Below, piece by piece: positions 13,852 to 22,898 of a stretch of 35,545 bases of DNA. Origin of the DNA: Fusobacterium varium (GTDB lineage: Bacteria; Fusobacteriota; Fusobacteriia; Fusobacteriales; Fusobacteriaceae); assembly GCA_021531615.1 (NCBI GenBank), contig JADYUE010000024.1, positions 1-35,545 of the forward strand, in the 5' to 3' direction. A program made the translations under genes and the position numbers. Each line of letters begins with the position of its first letter. Positions within the stretch are counted from its first letter, which is position 1. A model generated the notes under the pieces. The model was not told the DNA's origin, did no database searches, and was given only the letters and a program-made list of their open reading frames with translations.

Positions 13852-15207
13852 TTATAAAGAAAAAACTTTTTTAAAGAAATATAAAAATATAGTAATAGCT
13901 AAAAGATCAGCACTGCCACCAGGGCTGATTTTTTCTTTTATATAGGCATTTTCCATATCTCTAGCTATTTTAATACCATCCTCTTTATAGATACCACCAT
14001 TTTCAAAGAAAGCCTCAGCTTCTCTCTTAATTCTATGAAGCATATGTATATCATGTCTGTGTACTATTGTACTATCCATAACTTTTCCCATTAAGAAAAT
14101 TAGAGTTTGTACAAAAGCGAGATTAAAATCTGTACATTTATTTAAAGAATCTTCTAAAATTTTTAGAGATCCATTAAATACAACATCTAATCCAGCTTTT
14201 ACCTCTCCTCTAACCCCAGTAAAGCCATAGTTGATGTAGAGTCTTTCACCATGAGTTAACTCTTTTTTATCCTTTATATTTTCAAAATCTTTTAGTATAT
14301 CCTTACACATATCTTTTATCAATGGTTGGATATCATCAAAATTTTTTCCCTCATATAAAGTTCTTGTAGCAGTAACAACCACTATTCCCAATAGGAATAT
14401 CATACCTTTGTGAGTATTTACATTTTCAGTAGCTTTAAACATATTTATTTCCATCTCTATTCCAATTTTTCTACTAAGTAGAAAAGCCTTTTCCAATGGA
14501 AGATATGAATAAGCAACCTCTGCCATTCTTTCAAAACCTTCTTTAATAGCAAAAGAGCTTTTTAAAAATGTAAAAAAGTCCATATCCTCATGTGATCCTT
14601 GAGTGAGAGGCGAAACTAAACCAAAAGATGGAGCAGTTGCAACCTCATAGATCATAGAATTTAAAGCTAAATCTCCAATTTTTTTTACTATTTCATTTTT
14701 TTTAATCAAATAATCATTGTAAGCTATATATTTTTCAAGGATTACATTTTTTATCTCTTGATGAGAGTGTTTCATACTACGTCCACAAACAAAAGCTAAA
14801 TCATCACAGATCATACATTTTCTCTTAGGATAACCAAACATACTTCTTGAAAGAGATGTTCCATCATTTGAATAAACATCAATATCTAAACATCTTCCAA
14901 GTATATGCTTTTCTTCAAAGGTAACAGTGATCTCTTTTATAGTTTCAGCCTTTTCTTTTATAACAAAAAGATATATTTTTCCTTCAAGGTTTTCTAATAC
15001 TTTTTCATAGAGAATCTTCTCTCTAAAATAATCTTTCATCTCATTTGCTGCAATATCAGCTATTTTAGTAGCTAAAGGCTCAAGTTTATCCTCTCCAGGA
15101 TAGTTGGTTCTTACAGCAATAAGTGGATAATTAAATTTGTTTAATAAATTTTTTTGCAGTTCAACACGTTCTTCTCTAAGTTCTAAAAATTTATTTAAAT
15201 CAAACAT
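13852..15207 (-). CDS. citXG: CitX-CitG fusion: citrate lyase prosthetic-group precursor synthase and transferase
   Basis: Two enzymes of citrate lyase activation on one chain. The N-terminal CitX part (about 1-165; LREERVELQKNLL, GRCLDIDVY, KRKCMICDD) transfers 2'-(5''-triphosphoribosyl)-3'-dephospho-CoA to the acyl carrier protein. The C-terminal CitG part (about 170-451; APSFGLVSPLTQGSHEDMDFFTF, NTHKGMIFLLG, HGERLY, GVRGEVKAGLDVV, SPGGSADLL) makes that precursor from dephospho-CoA and ATP. Fused CitXG proteins are known in several bacteria. It starts 4 bp after the citC stop with no good ribosome binding site, implying coupled translation. The lyase subunits citDEF are not in the window. 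Confidence 0.92.
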   Translation of the reverse strand: MFDLNKFLELREERVELQKNLLNKFNYPLIAVRTNYPGEDKLEPLATKIADIAANEMKDYFREKILYEKVLENLEGKIYLFVIKEKAETIKEITVTFEEKHILGRCLDIDVYSNDGTSLSRSMFGYPKRKCMICDDLAFVCGRSMKHSHQEIKNVILEKYIAYNDYLIKKNEIVKKIGDLALNSMIYEVATAPSFGLVSPLTQGSHEDMDFFTFLKSSFAIKEGFERMAEVAYSYLPLEKAFLLSRKIGIEMEINMFKATENVNTHKGMIFLLGIVVVTATRTLYEGKNFDDIQPLIKDMCKDILKDFENIKDKKELTHGERLYINYGFTGVRGEVKAGLDVVFNGSLKILEDSLNKCTDFNLAFVQTLIFLMGKVMDSTIVHRHDIHMLHRIKREAEAFFENGGIYKEDGIKIARDMENAYIKEKISPGGSADLLAITIFLYFFKKVFSL

Positions 15208-15211
15208 TTTA

Positions 15212-16240
15212 TTAGTGAGGTAAGTTGCTATTTTTTAACTTTTCCTCAATCTCCTTTCCTTCAGCACTAATAAGGAAATTAAAAGTTGTTTCAGGAACTA
15301 AAGATCTTAACTCTTCAATCTCTCCATTTTTAATTTTTTCCCTTACAATAGAAGCACTTATAGCGATTTCTCCTATCTCTTTTCTAGGGACTAAAACAAC
15401 TTCCATTCCATATTGTGGTAAAATTTCCATTAAAGTCTCATTGTATTTTTTAGTAACTTTACAATAAGGTTCTTCCCCAATATATCTTTTATTAATGTTA
15501 AGTTTTTTACCAAATTGTTTTCCAGCTATTGTAGCATCAAGTTTTGTATACTCTATTAATGAGTCATCCTCTTTACGAAGAAAGTAGTTAGGGAATGTAG
15601 CTGAAGATATCATATATTCACTACCTGCTAAAACTTTTACATTATTTAGATGAGCAGTTCCCTCTTTTACTAAATTATATCTAACCTTGAAAGGAAATAC
15701 AGATTTATCTTCTTCAACAACAAAGATTAAAACTTCTTCGTTCTCTTTAGCAGCTTTTTCTATAAGGTATTGATGCCCATAAGTGAATGGGTTACAGTTC
15801 ATAACTATCATAGCCTTTTGCTTATCCATATCAATAGATTTTTTTATCTTATCTATTGTTTTATCTATGCTATTTGTTCCCATTTCCATAAGAATAACTT
15901 TGTCAGTTTGAGCAACCTCTTTATAACCTATTCCCTTAAATATCTCTTGATTTTTAGTTTTAGTAAATACCATACTATGAAAATATCCTTGATCAAACAT
16001 CTTATTTGTGACATTTGTTAAGATAGAACCAGAGATTCCCTCACCTTGATGAGCTGGATCAATAGCAAAACATTTTATAATATTTTTACCTTTTGAAGCA
16101 GTGGCAATAATCTCATCATTCTCTCTAATAACAACTGTGTAATCAATATTAGGATCATATTTTAGTTCAAACTTAGCTAAAAATTCAGTTACTTCCTTAA
16201 CCTCAAAAGGGTTAGAAAGATTAACTTTTTCAATATTCAT
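15212..16240 (-). CDS. citC: [Citrate (pro-3S)-lyase] ligase
   Basis: Acetylates the thiol of the citrate lyase acyl carrier protein prosthetic group with acetate and ATP, switching the lyase on. Seen: an N-terminal GNAT-like domain (FAIDPAHQGEGISGSIL, about residues 55-75; GIGYKEV) and a nucleotidyltransferase domain with MNCNPFTYGHQYLIEKAA (HxGH-type motif variant TYGH) and SASIVREKI. The length of 342 is usual. The ribosome binding site GAAGGAG lies inside the end of the preceding lipoprotein gene, 1 bp away, so these are co-translated. Followed by citXG. Confidence 0.94.
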   Translation of the reverse strand: MNIEKVNLSNPFEVKEVTEFLAKFELKYDPNIDYTVVIRENDEIIATASKGKNIIKCFAIDPAHQGEGISGSILTNVTNKMFDQGYFHSMVFTKTKNQEIFKGIGYKEVAQTDKVILMEMGTNSIDKTIDKIKKSIDMDKQKAMIVMNCNPFTYGHQYLIEKAAKENEEVLIFVVEEDKSVFPFKVRYNLVKEGTAHLNNVKVLAGSEYMISSATFPNYFLRKEDDSLIEYTKLDATIAGKQFGKKLNINKRYIGEEPYCKVTKKYNETLMEILPQYGMEVVLVPRKEIGEIAISASIVREKIKNGEIEELRSLVPETTFNFLISAEGKEIEEKLKNSNLPH

Positions 16241-16241
16241 T

Positions 16242-16802
16242 TTATTCTCCTTCTACAGTTAATTTTTCTTTTGTATTTAAAAGTCTTCCAAAGATATCAC
16301 TTAAAAATGAAGAGAAAACATTTTTAGATTGAGTAGCTATCTCATCTCTATTTACAACAAAAAGTGAATAAACCTTTTTATCATTTTCCCATGCACCTTT
16401 TTGAGTAGCTGTTTTTAAAACTAATTCAGAGGCATATTCATTTAAGTCACTTAGTACAGGAGTAGTAAGTCCTCTTGAGTAACTATCCATTTCTAAAAGG
16501 AAAGAGTTAAAGTATATTTCAACTTCTTTTTTTATCTTTGATTTTAAAAGATCTTTCGCATCTTTATTTGCTTTAGATTGAGCTATAATAGCACCACTAG
16601 TATTTATTTTATATGATCCAAGTGCATATATTTCTTGTTCAGGATTTACTCTAGTTAAGATTTGTTCTTGCAATTCTAAAGGAATTTCAGGTGATTTTTT
16701 AGGTAAAGCACTTGAAATATTTGACATAGTTTCATCAAGACTTGAGCAACTAGATAAAAGTAATGTAATAAAAGCTAGTATAAAAAGATATGTTTTTTTC
16801 AT
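16242..16802 (-). CDS. LPP20-like lipoprotein
   Basis: Short lipoprotein with signal peptide and lipobox LLSSC (Cys19 acylated). The following Ser-Ser fits release to the outer membrane as well as other routes, so location is uncertain. The mature part resembles LPP20-type proteins: ALGSYKINTSGAIIAQSKANKDAKDLLKSKIKKEVE, then a mixed alpha/beta domain (VYSLFVVNRDEIA). Function unknown. The ribosome binding site GGGAGG precedes the ATG. First gene of the citC-citXG transcript with a 1-bp gap, an odd partner for citrate lyase activation; the pairing may simply be operon convenience. Confidence 0.8.
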   Translation of the reverse strand: MKKTYLFILAFITLLLSSCSSLDETMSNISSALPKKSPEIPLELQEQILTRVNPEQEIYALGSYKINTSGAIIAQSKANKDAKDLLKSKIKKEVEIYFNSFLLEMDSYSRGLTTPVLSDLNEYASELVLKTATQKGAWENDKKVYSLFVVNRDEIATQSKNVFSSFLSDIFGRLLNTKEKLTVEGE

Positions 16803-17015
16803 AAAAACCTCCCAAAGAAAAATAAATTTTCTTAAAATATTTTTTGTAATTTTTAATTCTTAAGTTTCTCTTAACCTCTTATTTTTAAGTCATTAGAACC
16901 GATTGTTTCAATTTCTATTCTATAATATATAGAAGTGAAAAGCAAATATTTATTGAAATAATTCAAAAAATCTTATAAAATTAGTTATTAAGGAAAAGTA
17001 AACAAGGAGGCAAAA

Positions 17016-17915
17016 ATGGGTTTTTTTTCTTTGAATAAAAAAAATTTCTCTTTAAATAAGAGTAGAAAGAAATATGTAACATTAACAATAGAAAGCAATG
17101 AAGATGAAGTAAAACAAAATACTGAGCAACAAATAGATCATAAACCTACAGGATTATGGGTGAAATGTCCAAAGTGTCAAGAGATATTGTATAAAGTAGA
17201 TATAGAAAATAATTTGAAAAAATGTAGTCATTGTGATTACTATTTTGAGATGACAGCAAGAGAGAGAATAGCACTTCTAATAGATGAGGGAACATTTGTA
17301 GAGGAAGATGCAGAGTTAGAATCAGTGAACCCTCTTAATTTTCCAGGATATACTGAAAAAAATAAAAAATCTAGAAATGAATGTGATATGAGAGAGGGAG
17401 TAATCTCTGGAACTGGAAATTTAAAAGGTATAAGAGTAAGTATAGCTGCTATGGATTTTAAATTTATGGGTGGAAGTATGGGGTCTGTAGTAGGAGAAAA
17501 GATAACTAGAGCTTTAGAGAGAGGGCTAGAAGAGAGAATACCAGTTATTGTGGTAGCAACTTCTGGAGGGGCTAGAATGCATGAGGGAATTTTATCACTT
17601 ATGCAAATGGCTAAAACTTCAGCAGCAGCAGAAAAATTAAGACAAGCAGGAGTTCCATTTATAGCAGTACCTGTTAATCCAACAACTGGAGGAGTAACAG
17701 CATCTTTTGCAATGCTTGGAGATATTATAGTAAGTGAACCTAAGGCAACAATAGGATTTGCAGGAAAAAGAGTAATTGAACAAACAATAAAGCAAAAACT
17801 TCCTGAAGAGTTTCAAACAAGTGAGTTTCTGCAAAAAAGTGGAATGGTAGATGTAATTACTAAAAGAGAAGATATGAAAGATACACTGTATACTATTCTA
17901 AGTAATCTTGTATAG
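17016..17915 (+). CDS. accD: Acetyl-CoA carboxylase carboxyltransferase subunit beta
   Basis: Beta subunit of the cytosolic carboxyltransferase that moves CO2 from carboxybiotin to acetyl-CoA, the committed step of fatty acid synthesis. Seen: an N-terminal Cys4 zinc ribbon (Cys51, Cys54, Cys70, Cys73), [17 protein letters not shown], the crotonase-like core [11 protein letters not shown] and [14 protein letters not shown], and the oxyanion-loop SGGARMHEG. The first ~45 residues are a Lys/Ser-rich extension before the zinc ribbon. The ATG follows AAGGAGG. accA starts 10 bp downstream, as expected for the alpha2beta2 partner. accB and accC are not in the window. Confidence 0.95.
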   Translation: MGFFSLNKKNFSLNKSRKKYVTLTIESNEDEVKQNTEQQIDHKPTGLWVKCPKCQEILYKVDIENNLKKCSHCDYYFEMTARERIALLIDEGTFVEEDAELESVNPLNFPGYTEKNKKSRNECDMREGVISGTGNLKGIRVSIAAMDFKFMGGSMGSVVGEKITRALERGLEERIPVIVVATSGGARMHEGILSLMQMAKTSAAAEKLRQAGVPFIAVPVNPTTGGVTASFAMLGDIIVSEPKATIGFAGKRVIEQTIKQKLPEEFQTSEFLQKSGMVDVITKREDMKDTLYTILSNLV

Positions 17916-17925
17916 GAGGGTAGAG

Positions 17926-18882
17926 ATGAACTTTGAATTTGAAAAGGAAATAGTAGAGTTAGATAATAAAATAGTAGAGATGAAAAAATTTTCAGAGGAA
18001 AAAGGAATAGATCTTTCTGGAGAGATCTCTAAATTTGTAGCAGAGAGAGATAAAAAATTAAAAGAGATATACAAAAATTTAAGCTCTTGGGATAAAGTTT
18101 TTGTTTCAAGACATCCAGAAAGACCATATACTTTAGACTATATTGAAAATATAGCAACTGATTTTATAGAGTTACATGGTGATAGACTGTTTAAAGATGA
18201 TCCAGCAATAGTTGGAGGATTTTGTAAAATAGATGGGAAAAAAGTTTTAATTGTAGGACATCAAAAGGGAAGAACAACTGAGGAGAAAATATATAGAAAC
18301 TTTGGAATGGCTAATCCTGAAGGATATAGAAAAGCTCTTAGACTTTTTAAAATGGCTGAAAGATTTTCTATTCCAATAGTAACTTTTATAGATACACCAG
18401 GAGCTTATCCAGGATTAGAAGCTGAAGAGCATGGACAAGGAGAAGCAATAGCTAGAAACCTAATGGAAATGAGTGGTTTAAAAGTACCTATTATCTCTTT
18501 TGTTATTGGAGAAGGAGGAAGTGGAGGAGCTTTAGGACTAGGAGTTTCAGATAAAATATATATGTTAGAAAACTCTGTGTATTCTGTTATCTCTCCAGAA
18601 GGTTGTGCAGCAATCCTTTATAAAGATGCTTCAAGAGCTGAAGAAGCAGCAGAAAATTTGAAGATAACAGCTCAAAGTTTGTATAAATTAGGTGTAATTG
18701 ATGGAATTGTGGAAGAACCAGCAGGAGGAGCTCATAGAGATCATAAATGTATAGCTCTTAACCTAAAAAATATCATTTTATCATCATTTTCAGAATTAGA
18801 AAAAATTTCAGTAGAAGAACTTGTTGAAAATAGATATAATAAATTTAGAAAAATGGGTTCTTTTATAGGGACTGATATTTAA
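17926..18882 (+). CDS. accA: Acetyl-CoA carboxylase carboxyltransferase subunit alpha
   Basis: Alpha subunit of the carboxyltransferase, paired with AccD. Seen: an N-terminal helical segment ([17 protein letters not shown]), [60 protein letters not shown] and [15 protein letters not shown] (oxyanion hole region). The frame extends upstream to 17908, overlapping accD, but the AGGAGG at 17914-17919 is the ribosome binding site of the ATG at 17926, so I start there (318 residues, normal length). Cotranscribed with accD and probably pfkA (16 bp downstream). Confidence 0.95.
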   Translation: MNFEFEKEIVELDNKIVEMKKFSEEKGIDLSGEISKFVAERDKKLKEIYKNLSSWDKVFVSRHPERPYTLDYIENIATDFIELHGDRLFKDDPAIVGGFCKIDGKKVLIVGHQKGRTTEEKIYRNFGMANPEGYRKALRLFKMAERFSIPIVTFIDTPGAYPGLEAEEHGQGEAIARNLMEMSGLKVPIISFVIGEGGSGGALGLGVSDKIYMLENSVYSVISPEGCAAILYKDASRAEEAAENLKITAQSLYKLGVIDGIVEEPAGGAHRDHKCIALNLKNIILSSFSELEKISVEELVENRYNKFRKMGSFIGTDI

Positions 18883-18898
18883 AGGAGATCGATAAGGA

Positions 18899-19864
18899 AT
18901 GAAAAAAATAGCAATATTAACAAGTGGAGGAGACTCTCCAGGGATGAACGCTGCCATCAGAGCTGCGGCTAAAGTAGCAATGTATAAAGGTATGAAAGTT
19001 TATGGTATCCAAAGAGGATATTTAGGAATGCTAAATGATGAAATTTTTCCTATGGATGATCGTTTTGTATCTGGAATTATAGATAGAGGAGGAACTCGTC
19101 TTTTAACAGCTAGATGTTTAGAATTTAAAGATCCTAAATTTAGAGCAATAGCAGCACAAAACTTAAAGAAAAGAGATATAGAAGGAATAGTTGTAATAGG
19201 AGGAGACGGATCTTATCACGGAGCTGATCTTCTTGCAAAAGAACATGGATTTAAAGTAGTAGGTATTCCAGGAACAATAGACAACGATATCAAAGGAACA
19301 GATTTTACACTAGGATTTGATACTTGTCTTAATACAATTCTTGATGCTATATCAAAAATAAGAGATACAGCTACATCTCACGAAAGAACAATTCTTGTTG
19401 AAGTAATGGGAAGACATGCTGGAGACCTTGCATTACAAGCTTGTCTTGCAGGTGGAGGAGATGGAGTACTTATTCCTGAAATGGATAACCCAATAGAACT
19501 TCTAGCTCTTCAAATAAAAGAGAGAAGAAAACATGGAAAACTTCATGATATTGTACTTGTTGCTGAAGGAGTAGGAAAAGTACAAGATATAGAAAAAGCT
19601 TTAAAAGAGAGAATAACTACAGAGGTAAGAAGCGTAGTTCTTGGACACGTACAAAGAGGAGGTACACCTTCTGGATTTGATAGAATGCTAGCTACTAGAA
19701 TGGGAGCGAAGGCAATAGAAATCCTTGAAAATGATGAAGGTGGAGTAATGGTAGGATTAGAAAATAACAGACTAATTACTCATCCAATATCTTATGCTTG
19801 GGATGGAGAGAGAAACTATTCTATAAAAGATGATTATGAACTTGCCCTTATTCTTTCAAAATAA
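18899..19864 (+). CDS. pfkA: ATP-dependent 6-phosphofructokinase
   Basis: Glycolytic phosphorylation of fructose 6-phosphate. Seen: SGGDSPGMNAAIRAA (ATP site, residues 9-23), the GGDGSYHGA motif (about 101-109), GIPGTIDNDIKGTD with catalytic Asp, MGRHAGDLAL and HVQRGGTPSGFDR. 321 residues is the bacterial PfkA length. Gly at the position after GGDG fits the ATP-using rather than the pyrophosphate-using type, where Asp is found. The ATG follows AAAGGAG. The accD-accA-pfkA order also occurs in low-GC Gram-positives and links glycolytic flux with fatty acid synthesis. Confidence 0.96.
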   Translation: MKKIAILTSGGDSPGMNAAIRAAAKVAMYKGMKVYGIQRGYLGMLNDEIFPMDDRFVSGIIDRGGTRLLTARCLEFKDPKFRAIAAQNLKKRDIEGIVVIGGDGSYHGADLLAKEHGFKVVGIPGTIDNDIKGTDFTLGFDTCLNTILDAISKIRDTATSHERTILVEVMGRHAGDLALQACLAGGGDGVLIPEMDNPIELLALQIKERRKHGKLHDIVLVAEGVGKVQDIEKALKERITTEVRSVVLGHVQRGGTPSGFDRMLATRMGAKAIEILENDEGGVMVGLENNRLITHPISYAWDGERNYSIKDDYELALILSK

Positions 19865-19871
19865 TAGATAG

Positions 19872-19900
19872 TTGCAAAAATAGTTAAATTATTATATACT
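19872..19900 (+). promoter_or_regulatory. Predicted promoter of the coiled-coil protein gene
   Basis: TTGCAA (19872-19877), 17 bp, TATACT (19895-19900), 38 bp before the start codon at 19939. Confidence 0.55.
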
Positions 19901-19938
19901 AAACTAACGGAGATACTATTCCTAATAAGGAGGAAGCT

Positions 19939-20250
19939 ATGGATAATGTATTGGAACTAGTTAGAAAAACTAGAAGAAAAAATAAGATAAAAAGAGAGAT
20001 TGAAGATAACGACAGAAAAATTAGAGATAACAGAAAAAGAGTGGAACTTCTTTTAAATCTTAGAGAGTATTTAAAACCAGAAATGTCTTATGAAGAGATA
20101 ATGGATATAATTGATAATATGCAATCTGACTATGAAGATAGAGTAGATGATTACATCATTAAAAATGCAGAATTAGGCAAAGAGAGAAGAGATATAAATA
20201 AATCAATAAAAGAGATAAAAAAATCTTTTAAAGAGGAAGTAGAAAAATAA
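19939..20250 (+). CDS. Small charged coiled-coil protein, function unknown
   Basis: A cytosolic protein of 103 residues, about half Lys/Arg/Glu/Asp, with heptad-like spacing ([23 protein letters not shown] and [21 protein letters not shown]) broken by a short hinge around [14 protein letters not shown]. Probably a helical hairpin. Not recognised. It has its own promoter and a strong terminator (20268-20297), so it is probably monocistronic. The start ATG follows AAGGAGGAAG. Confidence 0.75.
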   Translation: MDNVLELVRKTRRKNKIKREIEDNDRKIRDNRKRVELLLNLREYLKPEMSYEEIMDIIDNMQSDYEDRVDDYIIKNAELGKERRDINKSIKEIKKSFKEEVEK

Positions 20251-20267
20251 TTTGTTATATTGAGAAT

Positions 20268-20297
20268 AAAAAGCTCCGTATTTAACGGAGCTTTTTT
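20268..20297 (+). terminator. Intrinsic terminator between the coiled-coil gene and recR
   Basis: AAAAAGCTCCGT/ACGGAGCTTTTTTT with a 5-nt loop (core stem 20272-20279, 20285-20292). It lies only 17 bp before the recR start, so recR transcription needs read-through or an unrecognised promoter. Confidence 0.9.
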
Positions 20298-20313
20298 TGT
20301 AAGAGGAGATAAA

Positions 20314-20907
20314 ATGGCAACTAAAAGTTTAGAAAGATTGATAGATGAGTTTAACAAATTGCCTGGAATAGGTAGAAAAAGTGCAACTAGATTAGCTTTT
20401 CATATTTTAGATATAAGTGAAGAACAAGTTGAAAAGTTTGTGGAAGCTATGAGAGATGTAAAGAAAAGTATAAAGAGATGTCCAGTATGTGGGGATTTTT
20501 GTGAAACTGATATGTGCAGTATCTGTTCTGATGAGATGAGAGATAAGAGTATAATCTGTGTTGTAGAGGATAGTAGAGATATTATATCCTTTGAAAAAAC
20601 AGATAGTTACAATGGAACATACCATGTTTTAAATGGAAAAATAGCTCCACTTAATGGAATTACTCCAGATAGATTGAATATTAAATCTCTTTTAGAAAGA
20701 GTGGCAAGAGATGATATTAAAGAGGTTATATTAGCTTTAAACCCAGATTTAGAAGGAGAAACAACAGCTCTTTATCTAACTAAGTTATTAAAGCCTTTCA
20801 ATATAAAGATAACAAAGATAGCAAGTGGAATTCCAATTGGTGGAAATATAGAGTTTGCAGATACAGCAACAATATCAAAAGCACTATCTGGAAGACGTGA
20901 AGTATAG
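20314..20907 (+). CDS. recR: Recombination protein RecR
   Basis: Ring-forming recombination mediator acting with RecO/RecF to load RecA at gaps. Seen: a helix-hairpin-helix FNKLPGIGRKSATRLAFHIL (residues 13-32), a Cys4 zinc finger (Cys56, Cys59, Cys68, Cys71) and a Toprim domain beginning IICVVEDSRDI. The C-terminal GGNIEFADTATISKALSGRRE is the usual end. An upstream in-frame ATG (20260) lies before the terminator hairpin and has no ribosome binding site; the ATG at 20314, after AGAGGAG, gives the standard 197 residues. hydF follows after 13 bp. Confidence 0.95.
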   Translation: MATKSLERLIDEFNKLPGIGRKSATRLAFHILDISEEQVEKFVEAMRDVKKSIKRCPVCGDFCETDMCSICSDEMRDKSIICVVEDSRDIISFEKTDSYNGTYHVLNGKIAPLNGITPDRLNIKSLLERVARDDIKEVILALNPDLEGETTALYLTKLLKPFNIKITKIASGIPIGGNIEFADTATISKALSGRREV

Positions 20908-20920
20908 ATTAGGAGGAACA

Positions 20921-22132
20921 ATGAATAGTACACCTAGAAGTAATAGAGTTCATATAGGAATTTTTGGAAAGACAAATGCAGGAAAATCAAGTTTAATAAA
21001 TAGTGTTACTGGACAAAATATAGCTTTAGTTTCAGATGTAAAAGGAACAACAACAGATCCAGTATACAAGGCTATGGAGTTACTTCCAATAGGACCAGTA
21101 GTGTTTATAGATACAGCAGGGATTGACGATGAAAGTAGTTTAGGAGCATTAAGAATAGAAAAAACAGAAGAGATATTGGATAAATTAGATTTAGCAATTT
21201 TAGTAATCTCTAGTGAAAATATTTTAAATGGAGATATCTCTTTAGAAAAAAAATGGGTAGAGAAAATTCAAAATAGAAAGAAACCTATTGTTTTTGTTGT
21301 TAATAAAACTGATTTAATAGAAAATAAAGAAGAGTTTGAAAGAAAAATAACTTCAATAGAAAAAGAGCTAAATTTAAAAAGTATACAAGTAAGTGCAGAG
21401 AAAAAAGAGAATATAGATAATTTAAAAAAGGAAATTATTGAGAAAACTCCAAAATCTTTTATGGAAGATATATTGATAGGAGATAAGATTAAAAGAGGGG
21501 ATAAGATTCTTTTAGTAGCTCCACAAGATATACAAGCTCCAAAAGGTAGATTGATACTGCCACAAGTACAAGTGTTAAGAGATATACTTGACTTTGGTGG
21601 AATACCTACAATGGTAACTTTAGAGAATTTGCAAGAGGCATTGAAGATATTTAAACCAGATTTAGTAATTACAGATTCACAAGTTTTTAAACAGGTAGAT
21701 CAAGTGTTAAATTCAGAAATTCCTTTAACCTCTTTTTCAATTATTATGGCAAGAGCTAAGGGAGATCTGATTAAACTTTACGAAGGAGCAAAGAAAATTG
21801 ATGAGTTAAAAGATGGAGATAAGGTTTTAATAGCTGAAGCTTGTACTCACCATCAATTAAAAGGGGATATTGCTAGAGAAAAGATACCTCTTTTATTGAA
21901 AAAGAGAGTTCCAGGATTGATAATTGAAAATTGTTCTGGAAAAGACTACCCTAAAAATTTAGAGGAGTACTCTTTAGTAATTCATTGTGGTTCTTGTATG
22001 CTAAATAGAAGTGAGACTATGAGTAGAATAGAGAAAGCTAACTCTTCAAAGGTAGAGATAACAAATTTTGGAATGGCAATAGCAAAATTAAATGGAATTT
22101 TAGATAGGGTAATGGAGATTTTTAAAGATTAA
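20921..22132 (+). CDS. hydF: [FeFe]-hydrogenase H-cluster maturation GTPase HydF
   Basis: Scaffold GTPase that carries the 2Fe subcluster precursor and hands it to HydA. Seen: P-loop GKTNAGKS (residues 16-23), SDVKGTTTDP (switch I), DTAG, NKTD, then the dimerisation and cluster-binding domains. The cluster ligands are present: Cys308-Thr-His310, and His355-Cys356 with Cys359 (HCGSC). An upstream in-frame extension (from 20855) overlaps recR; the AGGAGG before 20921 sets the start. hydE, hydG and a hydrogenase are not in the window. The organism probably makes H2 by an [FeFe] hydrogenase. Confidence 0.95.
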   Translation: MNSTPRSNRVHIGIFGKTNAGKSSLINSVTGQNIALVSDVKGTTTDPVYKAMELLPIGPVVFIDTAGIDDESSLGALRIEKTEEILDKLDLAILVISSENILNGDISLEKKWVEKIQNRKKPIVFVVNKTDLIENKEEFERKITSIEKELNLKSIQVSAEKKENIDNLKKEIIEKTPKSFMEDILIGDKIKRGDKILLVAPQDIQAPKGRLILPQVQVLRDILDFGGIPTMVTLENLQEALKIFKPDLVITDSQVFKQVDQVLNSEIPLTSFSIIMARAKGDLIKLYEGAKKIDELKDGDKVLIAEACTHHQLKGDIAREKIPLLLKKRVPGLIIENCSGKDYPKNLEEYSLVIHCGSCMLNRSETMSRIEKANSSKVEITNFGMAIAKLNGILDRVMEIFKD

Positions 22133-22139
22133 AAAGTTT

Positions 22140-22168
22140 TTGAAATTTATAAAAAAATATGTTAAAAT
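22140..22168 (+). promoter_or_regulatory. Predicted promoter of the 22230 gene
   Basis: TTGAAA (22140-22145), 17 bp, TAAAAT (22163-22168). Confidence 0.55.
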
Positions 22169-22229
22169 AATATTGACCATATAGTCAGTGATGAAAATAA
22201 TAATTTTTTTATAAATTGGAGGTAAAATC

Positions 22230-22646
22230 ATGAAAAAGATAGTAGCAGTGGGATTATTAATATTGTCAGTTGTTGCTAATGCAAGTTGGTGGGGAGATCT
22301 TGATGGTGGAGTAAGAGCTGCTATTGTAGGAGGGTCAGCTTTACTTTTAAACAGTAGTTACCAAGATAGCGAACTTAAACATCAAAGAGATTTAGATAAA
22401 TTGGATACACAAATTAGAAGAGATTATGAGAGACAAGCAGTAGCTCAAAATGCTCACTATAAATATGGAAATTCTGGAGTTCCTGCAAGACTTCAAACAG
22501 CAACTGCAAATAATTATAGTGGAAGAAATAGTAATTATAATAATGGAAATTATTCAAATCAAAGAAGTGGAAAAGTTGTTTATTCTGATGGAAGAACTCA
22601 AATTATAGAGTTATCTGATGGAACAAGAATAACTTTAAATCAATAA
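22230..22646 (+). CDS. Small exported protein with Asn/Tyr/Gly-rich segment
   Basis: Not recognised. It has a Sec signal peptide (residues 1-18, cleavage before SWWGD), a possible short hydrophobic stretch AAIVGGSALLL, a charged helical part (ELKHQRDLDKLDTQIRRDYERQ), then a low-complexity Asn/Tyr/Gly/Ser segment (about 88-112) and a C-terminal beta-like motif VVYSDGRTQIIELSDGTRITL. Probably periplasmic or attached to the cell surface. It has a good promoter and ribosome binding site (TTGGAGG). It is followed only 5 bp later by the -35 box of the trp-leader promoter, so it is transcribed separately. Confidence 0.75.
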   Translation: MKKIVAVGLLILSVVANASWWGDLDGGVRAAIVGGSALLLNSSYQDSELKHQRDLDKLDTQIRRDYERQAVAQNAHYKYGNSGVPARLQTATANNYSGRNSNYNNGNYSNQRSGKVVYSDGRTQIIELSDGTRITLNQ

Positions 22647-22651
22647 AACTA

Positions 22652-22680
22652 TTGACAAGTAGAAAAAAAAGTAGTATCTT
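22652..22680 (+). promoter_or_regulatory. Promoter of the trpXYZ leader
   Basis: TTGACA (22652-22657), 17 bp, TATCTT (22675-22680); predicted start about 22687. The leader RNA to the attenuator is about 200 nt. Confidence 0.65.
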
Positions 22681-22718
22681 TGTATCAAGAATAAAGAAAA
22701 AAATGGAGGTGAACACAA

Positions 22719-22799
22719 ATGACAATTAGATTTACTTGGTGGTGGCAAAACAGATTACACAAACTTAATAATAGACAGGTGAATCAGGTTTTGTCATAG
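22719..22799 (+). CDS. Tryptophan leader peptide (26 residues, Trp-Trp-Trp)
   Basis: A short open frame, MTIRFTWWWQNRLHK..., with three consecutive Trp codons (22737-22745) and a strong ribosome binding site (TGGAGGTG at 22704-22711). It is too short for a functional protein and lies in the leader of a tryptophan-type ABC importer. Its 3' end (22785-22792) is itself the antiterminator arm, so translation position decides RNA folding. It resembles trpL leaders of enteric bacteria in logic, not in sequence. Confidence 0.85.
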   Translation: MTIRFTWWWQNRLHKLNNRQVNQVLS

Positions 22800-22884
22800 A
22801 TGTTCATTTATAAATAGATAATTTATTTAAGTTCGTTAAATAATATTGTTAAAAAACCTGTTCGAAAGAGCAGGTTTTATTTTT
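22785..22884 (+). promoter_or_regulatory. Transcription attenuator controlling trpXYZ
   Basis: Three arms are visible. Arm 2, CAGGTTTT (22785-22792), is the end of the leader-peptide frame. Arm 3 is AAAACCTG (22853-22860). Arm 4 is CAGGTTTT (22871-22878), followed by T's to 22884. Arms 3 and 4 make an 8-bp intrinsic terminator; arms 2 and 3 make an equal 8-bp antiterminator, since arms 2 and 4 are identical. A ribosome stalled at the Trp codons, about 40 nt upstream, leaves arm 2 free (read-through); one that reaches the stop at 22797-22799 covers it (termination). The mechanism is read from sequence and from the known trp paradigm. Confidence 0.8.
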
Positions 22885-22898
22885 ATAAATTATTAATT

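Noticed and set aside
13713-13935. A plus-strand frame reading YIPNLLDEILPNSDYNGIKRLNAIEWLLEK...
   Set aside because: It looks protein-like for about 30 residues but has no start codon or ribosome binding site, begins after an in-frame stop, and runs through the terminator of the opposite operon. At most a tiny remnant of a lost gene.
16885-16926. ATTAGAACCGATTGTTTC before accD as a fatty-acid regulator (FapR-type) site
   Set aside because: The match to the known palindrome is partial and one-sided; I could not separate it from chance in AT-rich DNA. The nearby TATAAT lacks a convincing -35 box.
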